From positions 46,137-110,136 of the forward strand of contig DATIKQ010000120.1 in the NCBI GenBank assembly GCA_035477395.1: a DNA stretch of 64,000 nt. Direction: 5' to 3'. The position numbers and the translations under genes are program-made. Positions within the stretch are counted from its first letter, which is position 1. Every line of letters begins with the position of its first letter. The notes below the pieces were generated by a model. That model was not told where the DNA came from. It made no database searches and worked only from the letters and a program-made list of their open reading frames with translations. The DNA is from SZUA-318 sp035477395. Its GTDB lineage: Bacteria > Gemmatimonadota > Gemmatimonadetes > Longimicrobiales > Gaopeijiaceae. Shown here piece after piece: positions 45,053 to 53,498 of the stretch.

Positions 45053-47181
45053 GCGGCGACCCGGCGAAGGTGAGCGGGCAGGGGCCCCGGAGCCCGGCGG
45101 GCGCGGTGCACTGGCTCGTGCGCATCGCCGAGCGCGCGGCGCTCCCGGTGAGCGAGCGTCCCGACGTGCCCCCGGGGACGCGGGCGACGGAGGCCTGGAG
45201 CGCCGTCACGAAGGCGTACGCGGTCTCCGACCAGAAGCTGGCCTTGCTCGTGGCGGAGTACTTCCGCGTCAAGGTGGCCAACTTCGCCGAGGCCGACCCC
45301 AACGCCGTCCTCCTCATTCCGGAGATGATGGCGCGCAAGCACCACGTCTTCCCCCTGGTCGAGGACGACCGGCACCTGGTGGTGGCCACCTGCGATCCCA
45401 CCGACGTGGAGGCGGAGCGCGCCCTGGGCTTCAGCTCGGGACGGACCGCCCACTTCGAGGTGGCCTCCCCGTCGTCCATCCAGGAGGCGCTGGACGGTCG
45501 CTTCTCGCCGGAGAAGGCGGTGGAGGCCTTCCTGGGCCAGCTGGAAGGCGAGAGCGAGGACATGCTCAAGCTGGTCGAGGAGATGGGTCCCGAGGCCATC
45601 ACCGAGGAGGACGCGGGCGCCACCCCGGTGGTGAAGCTCACCAACCTCATCATCCGCGACGGCATCAGCGCCGGGGCCAGCGACATCCACGTGGAGCCGG
45701 GCCGGAAGATGGGCGCCGTGCGCTACCGCGTGGACGGCGTGCTGCGCAAGCACATGGACCTCCCCATGACCGCGCTGAACCGGGTCATCTCCCGGATCAA
45801 GGTGCTGTCGCGGCTGGACATCGCCGACCGCCTCCGGCCCCAGGACGGCAAGGCGCGGGTGCGCATCAAGAACCGGGGCTACGACCTGCGCGTGTCCACC
45901 ATCCCCGCGGGCGGCGCGGAGAAGTGCGTCATCCGGATCCTGGACTCCAGCGCCGCGCTCACCCTGGAGGACCTGGGGATCCCCAAGGTGGAGCTAGAGC
46001 GGCTCCGGAGCCTCCTGGCGAACCGAGACGGTGTGGTCATCGTCACGGGCCCCACGGGGTCGGGGAAGACCACGACGCTGTACGGGGCGCTCCGGGAGCT
46101 CGCCGACGGCAAGGTCAACATCATGACCGTGGAGGACCCGGTCGAGTACGAGATGCCGGGGATCACGCAGACCCAGGTGGAGACGAAGCAGGGGATGACC
46201 TTCGCGGGCGCGCTGCGCGCCATGCTGCGCCAGGACCCCGACGTCATCCTGGTGGGCGAGATACGCGACAAGGAGACCGCCGTCACCGCCGCCCAGGCGG
46301 CCATGACGGGGCACCTGGTGCTGGCCACCGTGCACGCCAACGACGCCGTGAGCGCGGTCACCCGCCTGGCGGACATGGGGCTGCAGTTCAGCACCATCGC
46401 CCAGACCATGCGGGGCGCCATCGCCCAGCGCTTGCTGAGGAAGGTGTGCGCGTCCTGCGCGGAGCCGGTGCGGGGGCAGCTCACCCCGGACGAGCGCCGC
46501 CTCACCGAGCGCCACGGCGTGGAGCCTGTGGTGCGGGCGGTAGGGTGCTCAGAGTGCGGGTTCACCGGGTACCGGGGCCGGCTCCCCGTGAACGAGGTCC
46601 TCATCGTGGGACCCCGCTTCCAGCAGGCCATCGAGCAGCGGAAGGGGTGGGCCACGCTGAGCCGGGTGGCGGCCCAGGGCGGGATGCGCAGCCTGCACGA
46701 GGTCGGGTTGGAGTGGGTCACCCAGGGGAAGACCACCCTGGTGGAGGTGGAGCGGGTGCTGGGCCAGGCCGTGGACGAGAACGAAGCGCAGGAGTCGAAG
46801 GGGCCGCCGCGCATCCTCCTCGTGGACGACGACGCCGACGCCCGGCTCCTCATGCGCACCATCCTGGAGAAGGACGGCTACGAGGTGGAGGAGGCGGAGG
46901 ACGGACACCGGTGCATGGAGGTCCTGGGAGGGGACCCCGACTACAGCCTGGTGATCCTGGATCTCGCCATGCCCGGGCTGGACGGCCGCCAGGTCCTGGA
47001 CCTCATCCGGGGCTCAGTGAGCACCTCGGCGCTCCCCGTCCTCGTGCGCACGGGCACCGGGAGCGACAAGCTGGAAACCGAGCTCCTTGAGGCGGGGGCC
47101 GACGACTACGTGGAGAAGTCGGTGGACCCGGATCGGTTCCTGGCGCGGGTCCACGCCGTGCTGCGCCGCGCCCTCCTCTGA
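45049..47181 (+). CDS. GspE/PilB-type secretion ATPase fused to a C-terminal receiver domain
   Basis: A 710-residue protein. Residues 1-150 are a GspE N-terminal domain with a poor match to the c-di-GMP-binding MshEN motif. Walker A G-P-T-G-S-G-K-T-T lies near residue 333, then Asp box, Walker B V-I-L-V-G-E-I-R-D and His box T-G-H-L-V-L-A-T-V-H. A four-Cys zinc site (V-C-A-S-C near 466, G-C-S-E-C-G near 500) is as in PilB/GspE. Residues 585-705 are a full receiver: V-D-D-D, Asp in L-D-L-A-M-P, Thr and Lys. It powers pilus or type II assembly. The partner is the overlapping diguanylate cyclase. Confidence 0.92.
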   Translation: MSGDPAKVSGQGPRSPAGAVHWLVRIAERAALPVSERPDVPPGTRATEAWSAVTKAYAVSDQKLALLVAEYFRVKVANFAEADPNAVLLIPEMMARKHHVFPLVEDDRHLVVATCDPTDVEAERALGFSSGRTAHFEVASPSSIQEALDGRFSPEKAVEAFLGQLEGESEDMLKLVEEMGPEAITEEDAGATPVVKLTNLIIRDGISAGASDIHVEPGRKMGAVRYRVDGVLRKHMDLPMTALNRVISRIKVLSRLDIADRLRPQDGKARVRIKNRGYDLRVSTIPAGGAEKCVIRILDSSAALTLEDLGIPKVELERLRSLLANRDGVVIVTGPTGSGKTTTLYGALRELADGKVNIMTVEDPVEYEMPGITQTQVETKQGMTFAGALRAMLRQDPDVILVGEIRDKETAVTAAQAAMTGHLVLATVHANDAVSAVTRLADMGLQFSTIAQTMRGAIAQRLLRKVCASCAEPVRGQLTPDERRLTERHGVEPVVRAVGCSECGFTGYRGRLPVNEVLIVGPRFQQAIEQRKGWATLSRVAAQGGMRSLHEVGLEWVTQGKTTLVEVERVLGQAVDENEAQESKGPPRILLVDDDADARLLMRTILEKDGYEVEEAEDGHRCMEVLGGDPDYSLVILDLAMPGLDGRQVLDLIRGSVSTSALPVLVRTGTGSDKLETELLEAGADDYVEKSVDPDRFLARVHAVLRRALL

Positions 47182-47227
47182 GCGGGTCGCTGGAGAGCAG
47201 GGGCCCGCCACCCCAGGGGGGGCGCGA

Positions 47228-47274
47228 TTGACACACCCCTGGGGGGGGGACAGCTTTACAGGCTGTTGTCCCCC
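47228..47274 (+). promoter_or_regulatory. Perfect -35 element and hairpin in the secD leader
   Basis: TTGACA at 47228-47233 matches the sigma-70 -35 consensus exactly, but no good -10 lies at 16-18 bp; TTTACA at 47255-47260 is 21 bp away. An 8-bp stem (47245-47252 with 47267-47274) overlaps it. This may be the secDF promoter, the terminator of the upstream gene, or both. Confidence 0.4.
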
Positions 47275-47318
47275 AGCCCTTCGGGGCTCCTTCTCCTCCG
47301 CGGACCAACGCGCCGGAC

Positions 47319-48974
47319 ATGCTCAACACGGTCAGAGGCCGCCTCGTCATCATCACCCTGATGGTGGCCGTGGCGGGTTGGCAGCTTTACGCCAAAGGGC
47401 TCAAGCTCGGGCTGGACCTCCAGGGCGGCATGCACCTCGTGCTCGAGGTCGACGACCCCGACGGCACGCTCACCGACGACGCGAAGGCGGATGTGATCGA
47501 CCGGGTGGACCGGATCATCCGCACGCGCATCGACGAGCTGGGCGTCGAGGAGCCCCTCATCCAGAAGGCCGGAAACGACCGGCTCATCGTGGAGCTGGCG
47601 GGGATCTCCGACGAAGCTCGAGCCAAGGGGATCATCCAGTCCGCCGCCTTCCTGGAGTTCAAGCTCGTGCTCCCGTCGGCGGACATGCAGGCGGCGCTCG
47701 CACGCATGGACCGGGCCATCGTCGCCTCGCTGGGCGTGGATTCCATCCGCGCCATGGGGCGCGCAGTGGAGGGCACCGCGGACAGGGGCGGCAACATCGA
47801 GGAGCTCCTCTTTGGAGGCGACACCACCGCCGCGGGCGACACCGCGGCGGGAGCCGCATCCATCGCCGCGGACACCGCGGCGAGCCAGGCGGCCGATTCA
47901 GCGGCCGCCGCCGAGACGGCGCTCCGACCGCTCTCGTCCCTGCTCAACTTCGGCGACTCCGAGGGGACGTTCCTGGTCGCGGTGGAGGACGTCGCCGCGG
48001 CCCAGCACTTCCTCGCGCTCCCCGAGGTGCAGCGGGCGCTCCCCCGCAACCAGGTGCTCCAGTGGGGCGCCGACGTGGAGGGGCGGGGGGCGCGGAACTA
48101 CAAGCGCCTCTACGTCCTCGAGGAGAAGCCCTTCCTCACCGGCGAGTACCTTGAGAGCGCCGTCGCCGCTCGCGACCCCCAGTTCAACCAGCCGCAGGTC
48201 CAGTTCGAGCTGTCCCGGGCCGGAGGGCGCCTGTTCCAGCGCTTCAGCGGTCAGCACGTCGGTGACTTCCTGGCCATCGTGCTCGACGGCGAGGTGATGA
48301 GCGCCCCGGTCATCCGGGACCGCATCGGCGCCCGCGGCCAGATCGAGATGGGGGCAGGCACGCCCATGGAGGAAGCCGCCGACCTGGCGCTGGTTCTGCG
48401 CGCCGGATCGCTTCCCGCGAAGCTCAACATCATCGAGGAGCGCACGGTGGGGCCGTCGCTGGGACGCGACTCGATCGACCAGGGCAAGATCGCCGGCACG
48501 CTGGGGATCCTCTTCGTCGTTCTCATCATGGTGGTCTACTACCGGGCCGCCGGGATGCTCGCCGTGGGCGCGCTGGTGTTCTACACCGTCATGCTCATGG
48601 GTGCGCTGGCGGGGCTCGGCGCCACGCTCACCGTCCCCGGCATCGCAGGGATCATCCTCTCCATCGGGATGGCGGTGGACGCCAACGTGCTGATCTTCGA
48701 GCGCATCCGGGAGGAACTCGCCGCCGGACGCGCCACCCGGACCGCCGTGGACGAGGGCTTCACGCACGCCATGTCGGCCATCGTGGACTCCAACCTGACC
48801 ACCCTCCTCACCGCCCTCATCCTGTTCCAGTTCGGGACGGGGCCGGTGCGGGGCTTCGCCGTGACGCTCTCCCTCGGCATCATCGCGTCGTTCATCTCCG
48901 CCGTCTTCGTGACCCGGACCTTCTTCCTGGTGTACGTGCAGGGGAAGAAGACCACGGATCCCATCAGCATCTGA
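47319..48974 (+). CDS. secD: Protein translocase subunit SecD
   Basis: The 551-residue RND-fold subunit uses the proton gradient with SecF to pull proteins through SecYEG. The N-terminal helix is followed by G-L-D-L-Q-G-G-M-H-L (near residue 31), the periplasmic P1 domain and five C-terminal helices with A-V-D-A-N-V-L-I-F-E-R-I-R-E. An Ala/Thr/Asp-rich low-complexity stretch interrupts P1 (residues about 168-206). secF starts 6 bp downstream. Confidence 0.97.
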   Translation: MLNTVRGRLVIITLMVAVAGWQLYAKGLKLGLDLQGGMHLVLEVDDPDGTLTDDAKADVIDRVDRIIRTRIDELGVEEPLIQKAGNDRLIVELAGISDEARAKGIIQSAAFLEFKLVLPSADMQAALARMDRAIVASLGVDSIRAMGRAVEGTADRGGNIEELLFGGDTTAAGDTAAGAASIAADTAASQAADSAAAAETALRPLSSLLNFGDSEGTFLVAVEDVAAAQHFLALPEVQRALPRNQVLQWGADVEGRGARNYKRLYVLEEKPFLTGEYLESAVAARDPQFNQPQVQFELSRAGGRLFQRFSGQHVGDFLAIVLDGEVMSAPVIRDRIGARGQIEMGAGTPMEEAADLALVLRAGSLPAKLNIIEERTVGPSLGRDSIDQGKIAGTLGILFVVLIMVVYYRAAGMLAVGALVFYTVMLMGALAGLGATLTVPGIAGIILSIGMAVDANVLIFERIREELAAGRATRTAVDEGFTHAMSAIVDSNLTTLLTALILFQFGTGPVRGFAVTLSLGIIASFISAVFVTRTFFLVYVQGKKTTDPISI

Positions 48975-48980
48975 CCCGCC

Positions 48981-49940
48981 ATGAGATTCTTCGCCAACGC
49001 CAGATTCCACTTCATCGAAAACCGCAAGAAGGCCTACACCTTCTCGGCGGCGGTCATCGGCATCGGCCTGGTGGCCATCGCCGTGAACCTCGTCACCCTG
49101 GGCTCGTGGGTGCCCTACGGTGTGGACTTCTCCGGGGGCGCGCTCGTGCAGGTGCGCTTCACCGGGGCGAGCGTGGACGCGGGTGACCTGCGCAGCGCGC
49201 TCGGCGGAGCCCAGGCCCCGCCCCTCACCCGCTTCGGCGAGGAGAACGAGTTCGTCATCCGAGCGCCGTTGGAGGAAGGGGTCTCCCTCGAAGCCATCGC
49301 TGCGGGGATCGAGTCGGAGATCAACACGGCGTTCGGGGCCGGGAGCTTCGAGATCGTCCGCACCGAGCTGGTCGGCGCTAAGGTGGGCGGCGAGCTGCAG
49401 CGCAAGGCGATCCTGGCCCTGCTGTTCTCGTTCGTCATCACGCTCGCCTACCTGGCCATCCGCTTCGAGCTCCGCTTCGGCATGGCCGCGGTGATCGCGA
49501 CGATCCACGACATCCTGATCACGATGGGCTTCATGGCGCTGATGCGCCTGGAGTTCGACCTCCCCTCGGTGGCCGCCATCCTGACCGTCGTGGGGTACTC
49601 GCTGAACGACACCATCATCGTCTTCGACCGGATCCGCGAGAACCTGCACAAGAAGGGCGCGCGCAAGCGCGACCCCGTGGAGCTGATCAACGAGTCCATC
49701 AACGAGACGCTCCCCAGAACCATCCTCACCTCCGGCACCACCCTGGCGGTGCTGGTGGCGCTGATCCTGTTCGGCGGCCCGGTGATCCGGGACTTCACCA
49801 TGGTCCTCATCCTGGGCATCGCGTTCGGGACGTACTCCTCCATCTTCGTCGCCTCTCCCGCCCTCCTGGAGATCCAGAAGCGTTGGGGCCTGGGCGAGCT
49901 GAGGGAGAAGAAGCCCAAGCCCGAGCCGGCCCCGGTCTGA
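48981..49940 (+). CDS. secF: Protein translocase subunit SecF
   Basis: A 319-residue partner of SecD with Y-G-V-D-F-S-G-G near residue 46, the first-helix region before it, and S-L-N-D-T-I-I-V-F-D-R-I-R-E-N in the membrane core. The tail is Lys/Pro-rich. Its length is normal for SecF as a separate protein. yajC is not adjacent. Confidence 0.97.
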   Translation: MRFFANARFHFIENRKKAYTFSAAVIGIGLVAIAVNLVTLGSWVPYGVDFSGGALVQVRFTGASVDAGDLRSALGGAQAPPLTRFGEENEFVIRAPLEEGVSLEAIAAGIESEINTAFGAGSFEIVRTELVGAKVGGELQRKAILALLFSFVITLAYLAIRFELRFGMAAVIATIHDILITMGFMALMRLEFDLPSVAAILTVVGYSLNDTIIVFDRIRENLHKKGARKRDPVELINESINETLPRTILTSGTTLAVLVALILFGGPVIRDFTMVLILGIAFGTYSSIFVASPALLEIQKRWGLGELREKKPKPEPAPV

Positions 49941-49972
49941 GGGCCGGAGCCGACCCCCGTGCCGCGGAACCC

Positions 49973-50743
49973 GTGATCGAGCTCTTCGACAGTCACTGCC
50001 ACCTGACCGACGCCGCCTTCCGGGATGACCGGGAGGCGGCGTTGCTTCGTGCCCGGGAAGCCGGCGTGGCAGGGCTCGTGACCATCGCGTCCACACTGGA
50101 CGACGCCGGCGACGCCGTGGCGCTCGCCCGCTCCCACGAGGGGGTGTGGTGCACCGCCGGGGTCCACCCCCACGAGGCCTGCGGGGCCTCACCCGACGCC
50201 GAGCGACGGCTGCGGGAGCTGGCGGCGCTCCCCCGGGTGGTGGCGCTCGGGGAGACGGGGCTGGACTACCACTACGACCACTCGCCGCGCCTGGTGCAGC
50301 GGCGCCTCTTCGACCTCCACCTTGCGCTGGGCGCCGAGACGGGGCTCCCCGTGGTGGTGCACGCCCGGGAGGCCGACGAGGACGTGGCAGCGGCGCTGCG
50401 CGCCGCTCCCGGGGCGATCCGCGGGGTGCTCCACTGCTTCACCGGGGGCGCACGCGCCTTCGAGGAGGCCATGGTCCGGGGGTGGCACGTGTCCTTCTCC
50501 GGGATCGCCTCCTTCCGCACCTTCACGGTGGCAGACCTGCTCCGCGAGGTGCCCGCGGGACGGCTCCTCGTGGAAACCGATTCCCCGTACCTCGCGCCCG
50601 TTCCCTTCCGGGGGAAGCGCAACGAGCCCGCCTTCGTGCGCCACGTGGCCGAGGCGGTGGCCGCCCACCTGGGCGAGAGCGTGGAGGCGGTGGCCGCGCG
50701 CACCACCGCCAACGCCCGTAGCTTTTACGGGCTCGCGGGGTAG
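49973..50743 (+). CDS. tatD: TatD family metal-dependent hydrolase / DNase
   Basis: The 256-residue TIM-barrel hydrolase has D-S-H-C-H-L at residues 6-11, G-E-T-G-L-D-Y-H-Y near residue 90, H-A-R-E-A near residue 127, H-C-F-T-G near residue 147 and E-T-D-S-P-Y near residue 202, all metal-ligand motifs. TatD enzymes are exonucleases in DNA repair or turnover. The GTG at 49973 immediately precedes the conserved start. It follows secF by 32 bp. Confidence 0.95.
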   Translation: MIELFDSHCHLTDAAFRDDREAALLRAREAGVAGLVTIASTLDDAGDAVALARSHEGVWCTAGVHPHEACGASPDAERRLRELAALPRVVALGETGLDYHYDHSPRLVQRRLFDLHLALGAETGLPVVVHAREADEDVAAALRAAPGAIRGVLHCFTGGARAFEEAMVRGWHVSFSGIASFRTFTVADLLREVPAGRLLVETDSPYLAPVPFRGKRNEPAFVRHVAEAVAAHLGESVEAVAARTTANARSFYGLAG

Positions 50744-50786
50744 CGAAGCAGTCCCCCGGCCGCAATCCCCCCCTCAGGAGCCCACC

Positions 50787-52529
50787 GTGCCCCGACGCAT
50801 CCACATCCTCCCCGACGCCGTGGCGAACCAGATCGCCGCGGGCGAGGTGGTGGAGCGCCCTGCCTCGGTGGTGAAGGAGCTCGTGGAGAACGCCCTCGAC
50901 GCCAGGGCGACGCGGGTGGAGGTGGCGGTGGAGCGCGGGGGGAAGCGGCGCATCCGGGTCACCGACGACGGGGTGGGGATGGGGCGTGAGGACGCGCTCC
51001 TCTCCCTCGACCGGCACGCCACCTCCAAGATCACCTCCGCCGACGACCTCAGGGGCGTGCGCACCTTCGGCTTCCGCGGCGAGGCCATCCCCTCCATCGC
51101 GGCCGTCTCGCGCCTGGCGCTCGAGACGCGGGAGGAGGGGGACGAGGTGGGAACCCGGATCACGTGCGAGGGCGGGGGCATCTCGGGGGTGGAGGACTTC
51201 CCCCGGCGCCGCGGCACCACCGTGGACGTGCGCAACCTGTTCTTCAACGCGCCCGCCCGGGCCAAGTTCCTCAAGTCGGTCGCGGCGGAGACGAGGGCGG
51301 TGGGCGATACCCTCACGACCCTGGCGTTGGCGAACCCCCGTGTGGCCTTCACCCTCACCTCCGAAGAGCGCACGCTGCTGGAGGTGGCGCCTGCCTCGGA
51401 CGCGGCCACCCGGCTGGTGCAGCTCTGGCCCGGGGAGGAGGCCGGAACGCTCGTTGCGGTGTCCGGCGAGGTGGGCGGCGTGCAGATCCGGGGACTGGTC
51501 CAGCGTCCCGACGCCGCCAAGCCCGGGCTCCGCCGGGTGCACCTCTTCGTCAACGGCCGCCCGTTCCGGTCGCCCGCGCTCGTGCGCGCGTCGGAGCGCG
51601 GGTACCGGACCACGATCGCCCACGGCGTGCGCCCGTGGATCATCCTCTACGTGCAGGTCCCCGGTGGCGACGTGGACGTGAACGTCCACCCCGCCAAGGC
51701 GGAAGTGCGCTTCCGGGAGCAGGCGGAGGTGGAGGCGGCGGTGGAGACCGCGGTGCGGACCGCCCTGGAGGGCGAGGGGAGCGCCGCGACCTTCGAGGTC
51801 GCGACGGCACCGCCTCCGCTGCAGGTCCGGGAGACGGGGGCCGCGGCGCCGCTCCGCGACACGCAGATGGCGCTCTTCGCCGCCGGCACCGCCACGCCCG
51901 GAGCCGGAGGAAGCGCTGCCCCCGCGCTGGAGACGCCCCCGGTCGGCGCCGCGCGGCCGCGGCTCTGGCAGCTCATGAACACCTGGATCCTGGCCGAGAC
52001 CCGCGACGGGCTCCTCCTGGTGGACCAGCACTCGGCGCACGAGCGCATCCTCTACGAGCGCCTCATGGGCGCCTTCGGCGCGGAGGGCCAGGAGAGCCAG
52101 CGCCTCCTCTTCCCCCTGACGCTGCGGCTCACGCCGGCCGAGGTGGCGCAGGTTGCCGAGCTCTCCGGGCTCCTGGCCAGGGCGGGGTTCGAGGTCGAGG
52201 GGTTCGGAGGCGATGCGGTCATCGTCCATGCCGTCCCCGACCCCCACCCGTGGTTCCAGGCGGAGCGGGCCTTCCGCGAGATGATCCACGAGCTCACGCA
52301 CGGCTCCGAGCTGGTCCGCTCGGCGCGCAACCAGCACGAGCGCATCGCCAAGACGTTTGCCTGCAAGAGCGCCATCAAGGCAGGGCAGCGCCTCACGGAT
52401 GCGGAGATGGAAGAGCTCTTCGACCGTCTCTTCGCGACCGAGCTCCCCCACCACGACGTGCACGGGCGCCCTACCATCGTGCGGCTCTCCCGGGGGGAGC
52501 TGGAGCGGCGCTTCGGGCGCTCGTCTTGA
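50787..52529 (+). CDS. mutL: DNA mismatch repair protein MutL
   Basis: The 580-residue protein has a GHKL ATPase domain (I-A-A-G-E-V-V-E-R-P, D-D-G-V-G-M, R-H-A-T-S-K, G-F-R-G-E-A) and a C-terminal dimerisation domain. The endonuclease motif D-Q-H-x-A-H-E-R-I-x-x-E is present near residue 412 with Ser in place of Ala. The ACR-like A-C-K-S-A-I-K-A-G is present, but the C-P-H-G-R-P motif reads D-V-H-G-R-P near residue 556. The GTG follows CAGGAG. The stop overlaps the miaA start. Confidence 0.96.
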   Translation: MPRRIHILPDAVANQIAAGEVVERPASVVKELVENALDARATRVEVAVERGGKRRIRVTDDGVGMGREDALLSLDRHATSKITSADDLRGVRTFGFRGEAIPSIAAVSRLALETREEGDEVGTRITCEGGGISGVEDFPRRRGTTVDVRNLFFNAPARAKFLKSVAAETRAVGDTLTTLALANPRVAFTLTSEERTLLEVAPASDAATRLVQLWPGEEAGTLVAVSGEVGGVQIRGLVQRPDAAKPGLRRVHLFVNGRPFRSPALVRASERGYRTTIAHGVRPWIILYVQVPGGDVDVNVHPAKAEVRFREQAEVEAAVETAVRTALEGEGSAATFEVATAPPPLQVRETGAAAPLRDTQMALFAAGTATPGAGGSAAPALETPPVGAARPRLWQLMNTWILAETRDGLLLVDQHSAHERILYERLMGAFGAEGQESQRLLFPLTLRLTPAEVAQVAELSGLLARAGFEVEGFGGDAVIVHAVPDPHPWFQAERAFREMIHELTHGSELVRSARNQHERIAKTFACKSAIKAGQRLTDAEMEELFDRLFATELPHHDVHGRPTIVRLSRGELERRFGRSS

Positions 52530-53479
52530 GCACCCCGCGCGTCCTCGCCCTGGTCGGGCCCACGGCGACCGGGAAGACGGAGCTGGCGCTGGCGCTCGCC
52601 GCCGTCATCCCATCGGAGATCGTGTCCGTGGACTCGCGGCAGGTGTACCGGGGGATGGACGTGGGCACGGCCAAGGCCACGGCAGCGGAGCGCGCCCGCG
52701 TGCGCCACCACGGCCTCGACCTCGTGGACCCGGACGAGCGCTACTCGGCGGGGCGCTTCGCGCGGGAGGCGCGGAGCTGGATCGCGGAGATCGAGGAGCG
52801 CGCTCGGCTCCCCCTTCTGGTGGGGGGGACCGGGTTCTTCCTCCGCGCGCTCCTCGCCCCCATCTTCGCCGAGCCCGAGCTAGACCGGGAGCGGGTCGAC
52901 GCGCTGCGGCGCTGGCTCGCGGCGCAGCCCCGTGAGCTCCTGGGGGCCTGGGCGCGGCGCCTCGATCCGGAGCGCGCGGCGCTGGCGGCCGAAGGGGGGC
53001 CCCAGCGGCTGTCGCGCACGCTCGAGGTGGCGCTCCTCACCGGGCGCCCCCTCTCCGCATGGCACCGCTCGGCGCCCGCGGACGGGAAGGCCGTCGAGGC
53101 GGTGGTCGTGCGCCTCGACCTCCCCCGGGAGGATCTGGACCGGCGCATCGAGGCAAGGGCCCGGCGGATGGTGGAGGAGGGGTTGGTGACCGAGGTGGCC
53201 GGGCTCCTGGCCAGGGGATACGGGCCCGGGGCACCCGGGATGACGGGCGTGGGGTACAGGGAGATCGTGGCCCACCTGCGGGGGGAGCGCACGCTGGACC
53301 AGGCGGTGGCGGACGTGGCGGCGGCGACCCGGCGGTACGCGCGGCGCCAACTCACCTGGTTCCGGAACCAGCTTCCGCCCGACACGGCGGCGCTGGACGC
53401 GACGCTGCCGCTCCCGGAGCGTGTGGAGGCGGTGGTGCAGGCGTGGCTCGCACGCGGCGGGCTGGAAAAGGCACGATGA
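52526..53479 (+). CDS. miaA: tRNA dimethylallyltransferase
   Basis: The 317-residue enzyme prenylates A37 in tRNAs reading UNN codons. P-loop G-P-T-A-T-G-K-T (residues 11-18), S-V-D-S-R-Q-V-Y-R-G-M-D-V-G-T-A-K, G-G-T-G-F-F-L-R and R-R-Y-A-R-R-Q-L-T-W-F-R-N are all diagnostic. The TTG start sits in a TTGA overlap with mutL, a conserved mutL-miaA pairing. No upstream in-frame ATG fits the family start. Confidence 0.95.
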   Translation: MSTPRVLALVGPTATGKTELALALAAVIPSEIVSVDSRQVYRGMDVGTAKATAAERARVRHHGLDLVDPDERYSAGRFAREARSWIAEIEERARLPLLVGGTGFFLRALLAPIFAEPELDRERVDALRRWLAAQPRELLGAWARRLDPERAALAAEGGPQRLSRTLEVALLTGRPLSAWHRSAPADGKAVEAVVVRLDLPREDLDRRIEARARRMVEEGLVTEVAGLLARGYGPGAPGMTGVGYREIVAHLRGERTLDQAVADVAAATRRYARRQLTWFRNQLPPDTAALDATLPLPERVEAVVQAWLARGGLEKAR

Positions 53480-53498
53480 TGGAACGGGAGGAGTGCCG

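Noticed and set aside
47245..47274. Strong intrinsic terminator after the secretion ATPase gene
   Set aside because: The stem has no following U tract and overlaps a perfect -35 hexamer, so it was listed only as a leader element.
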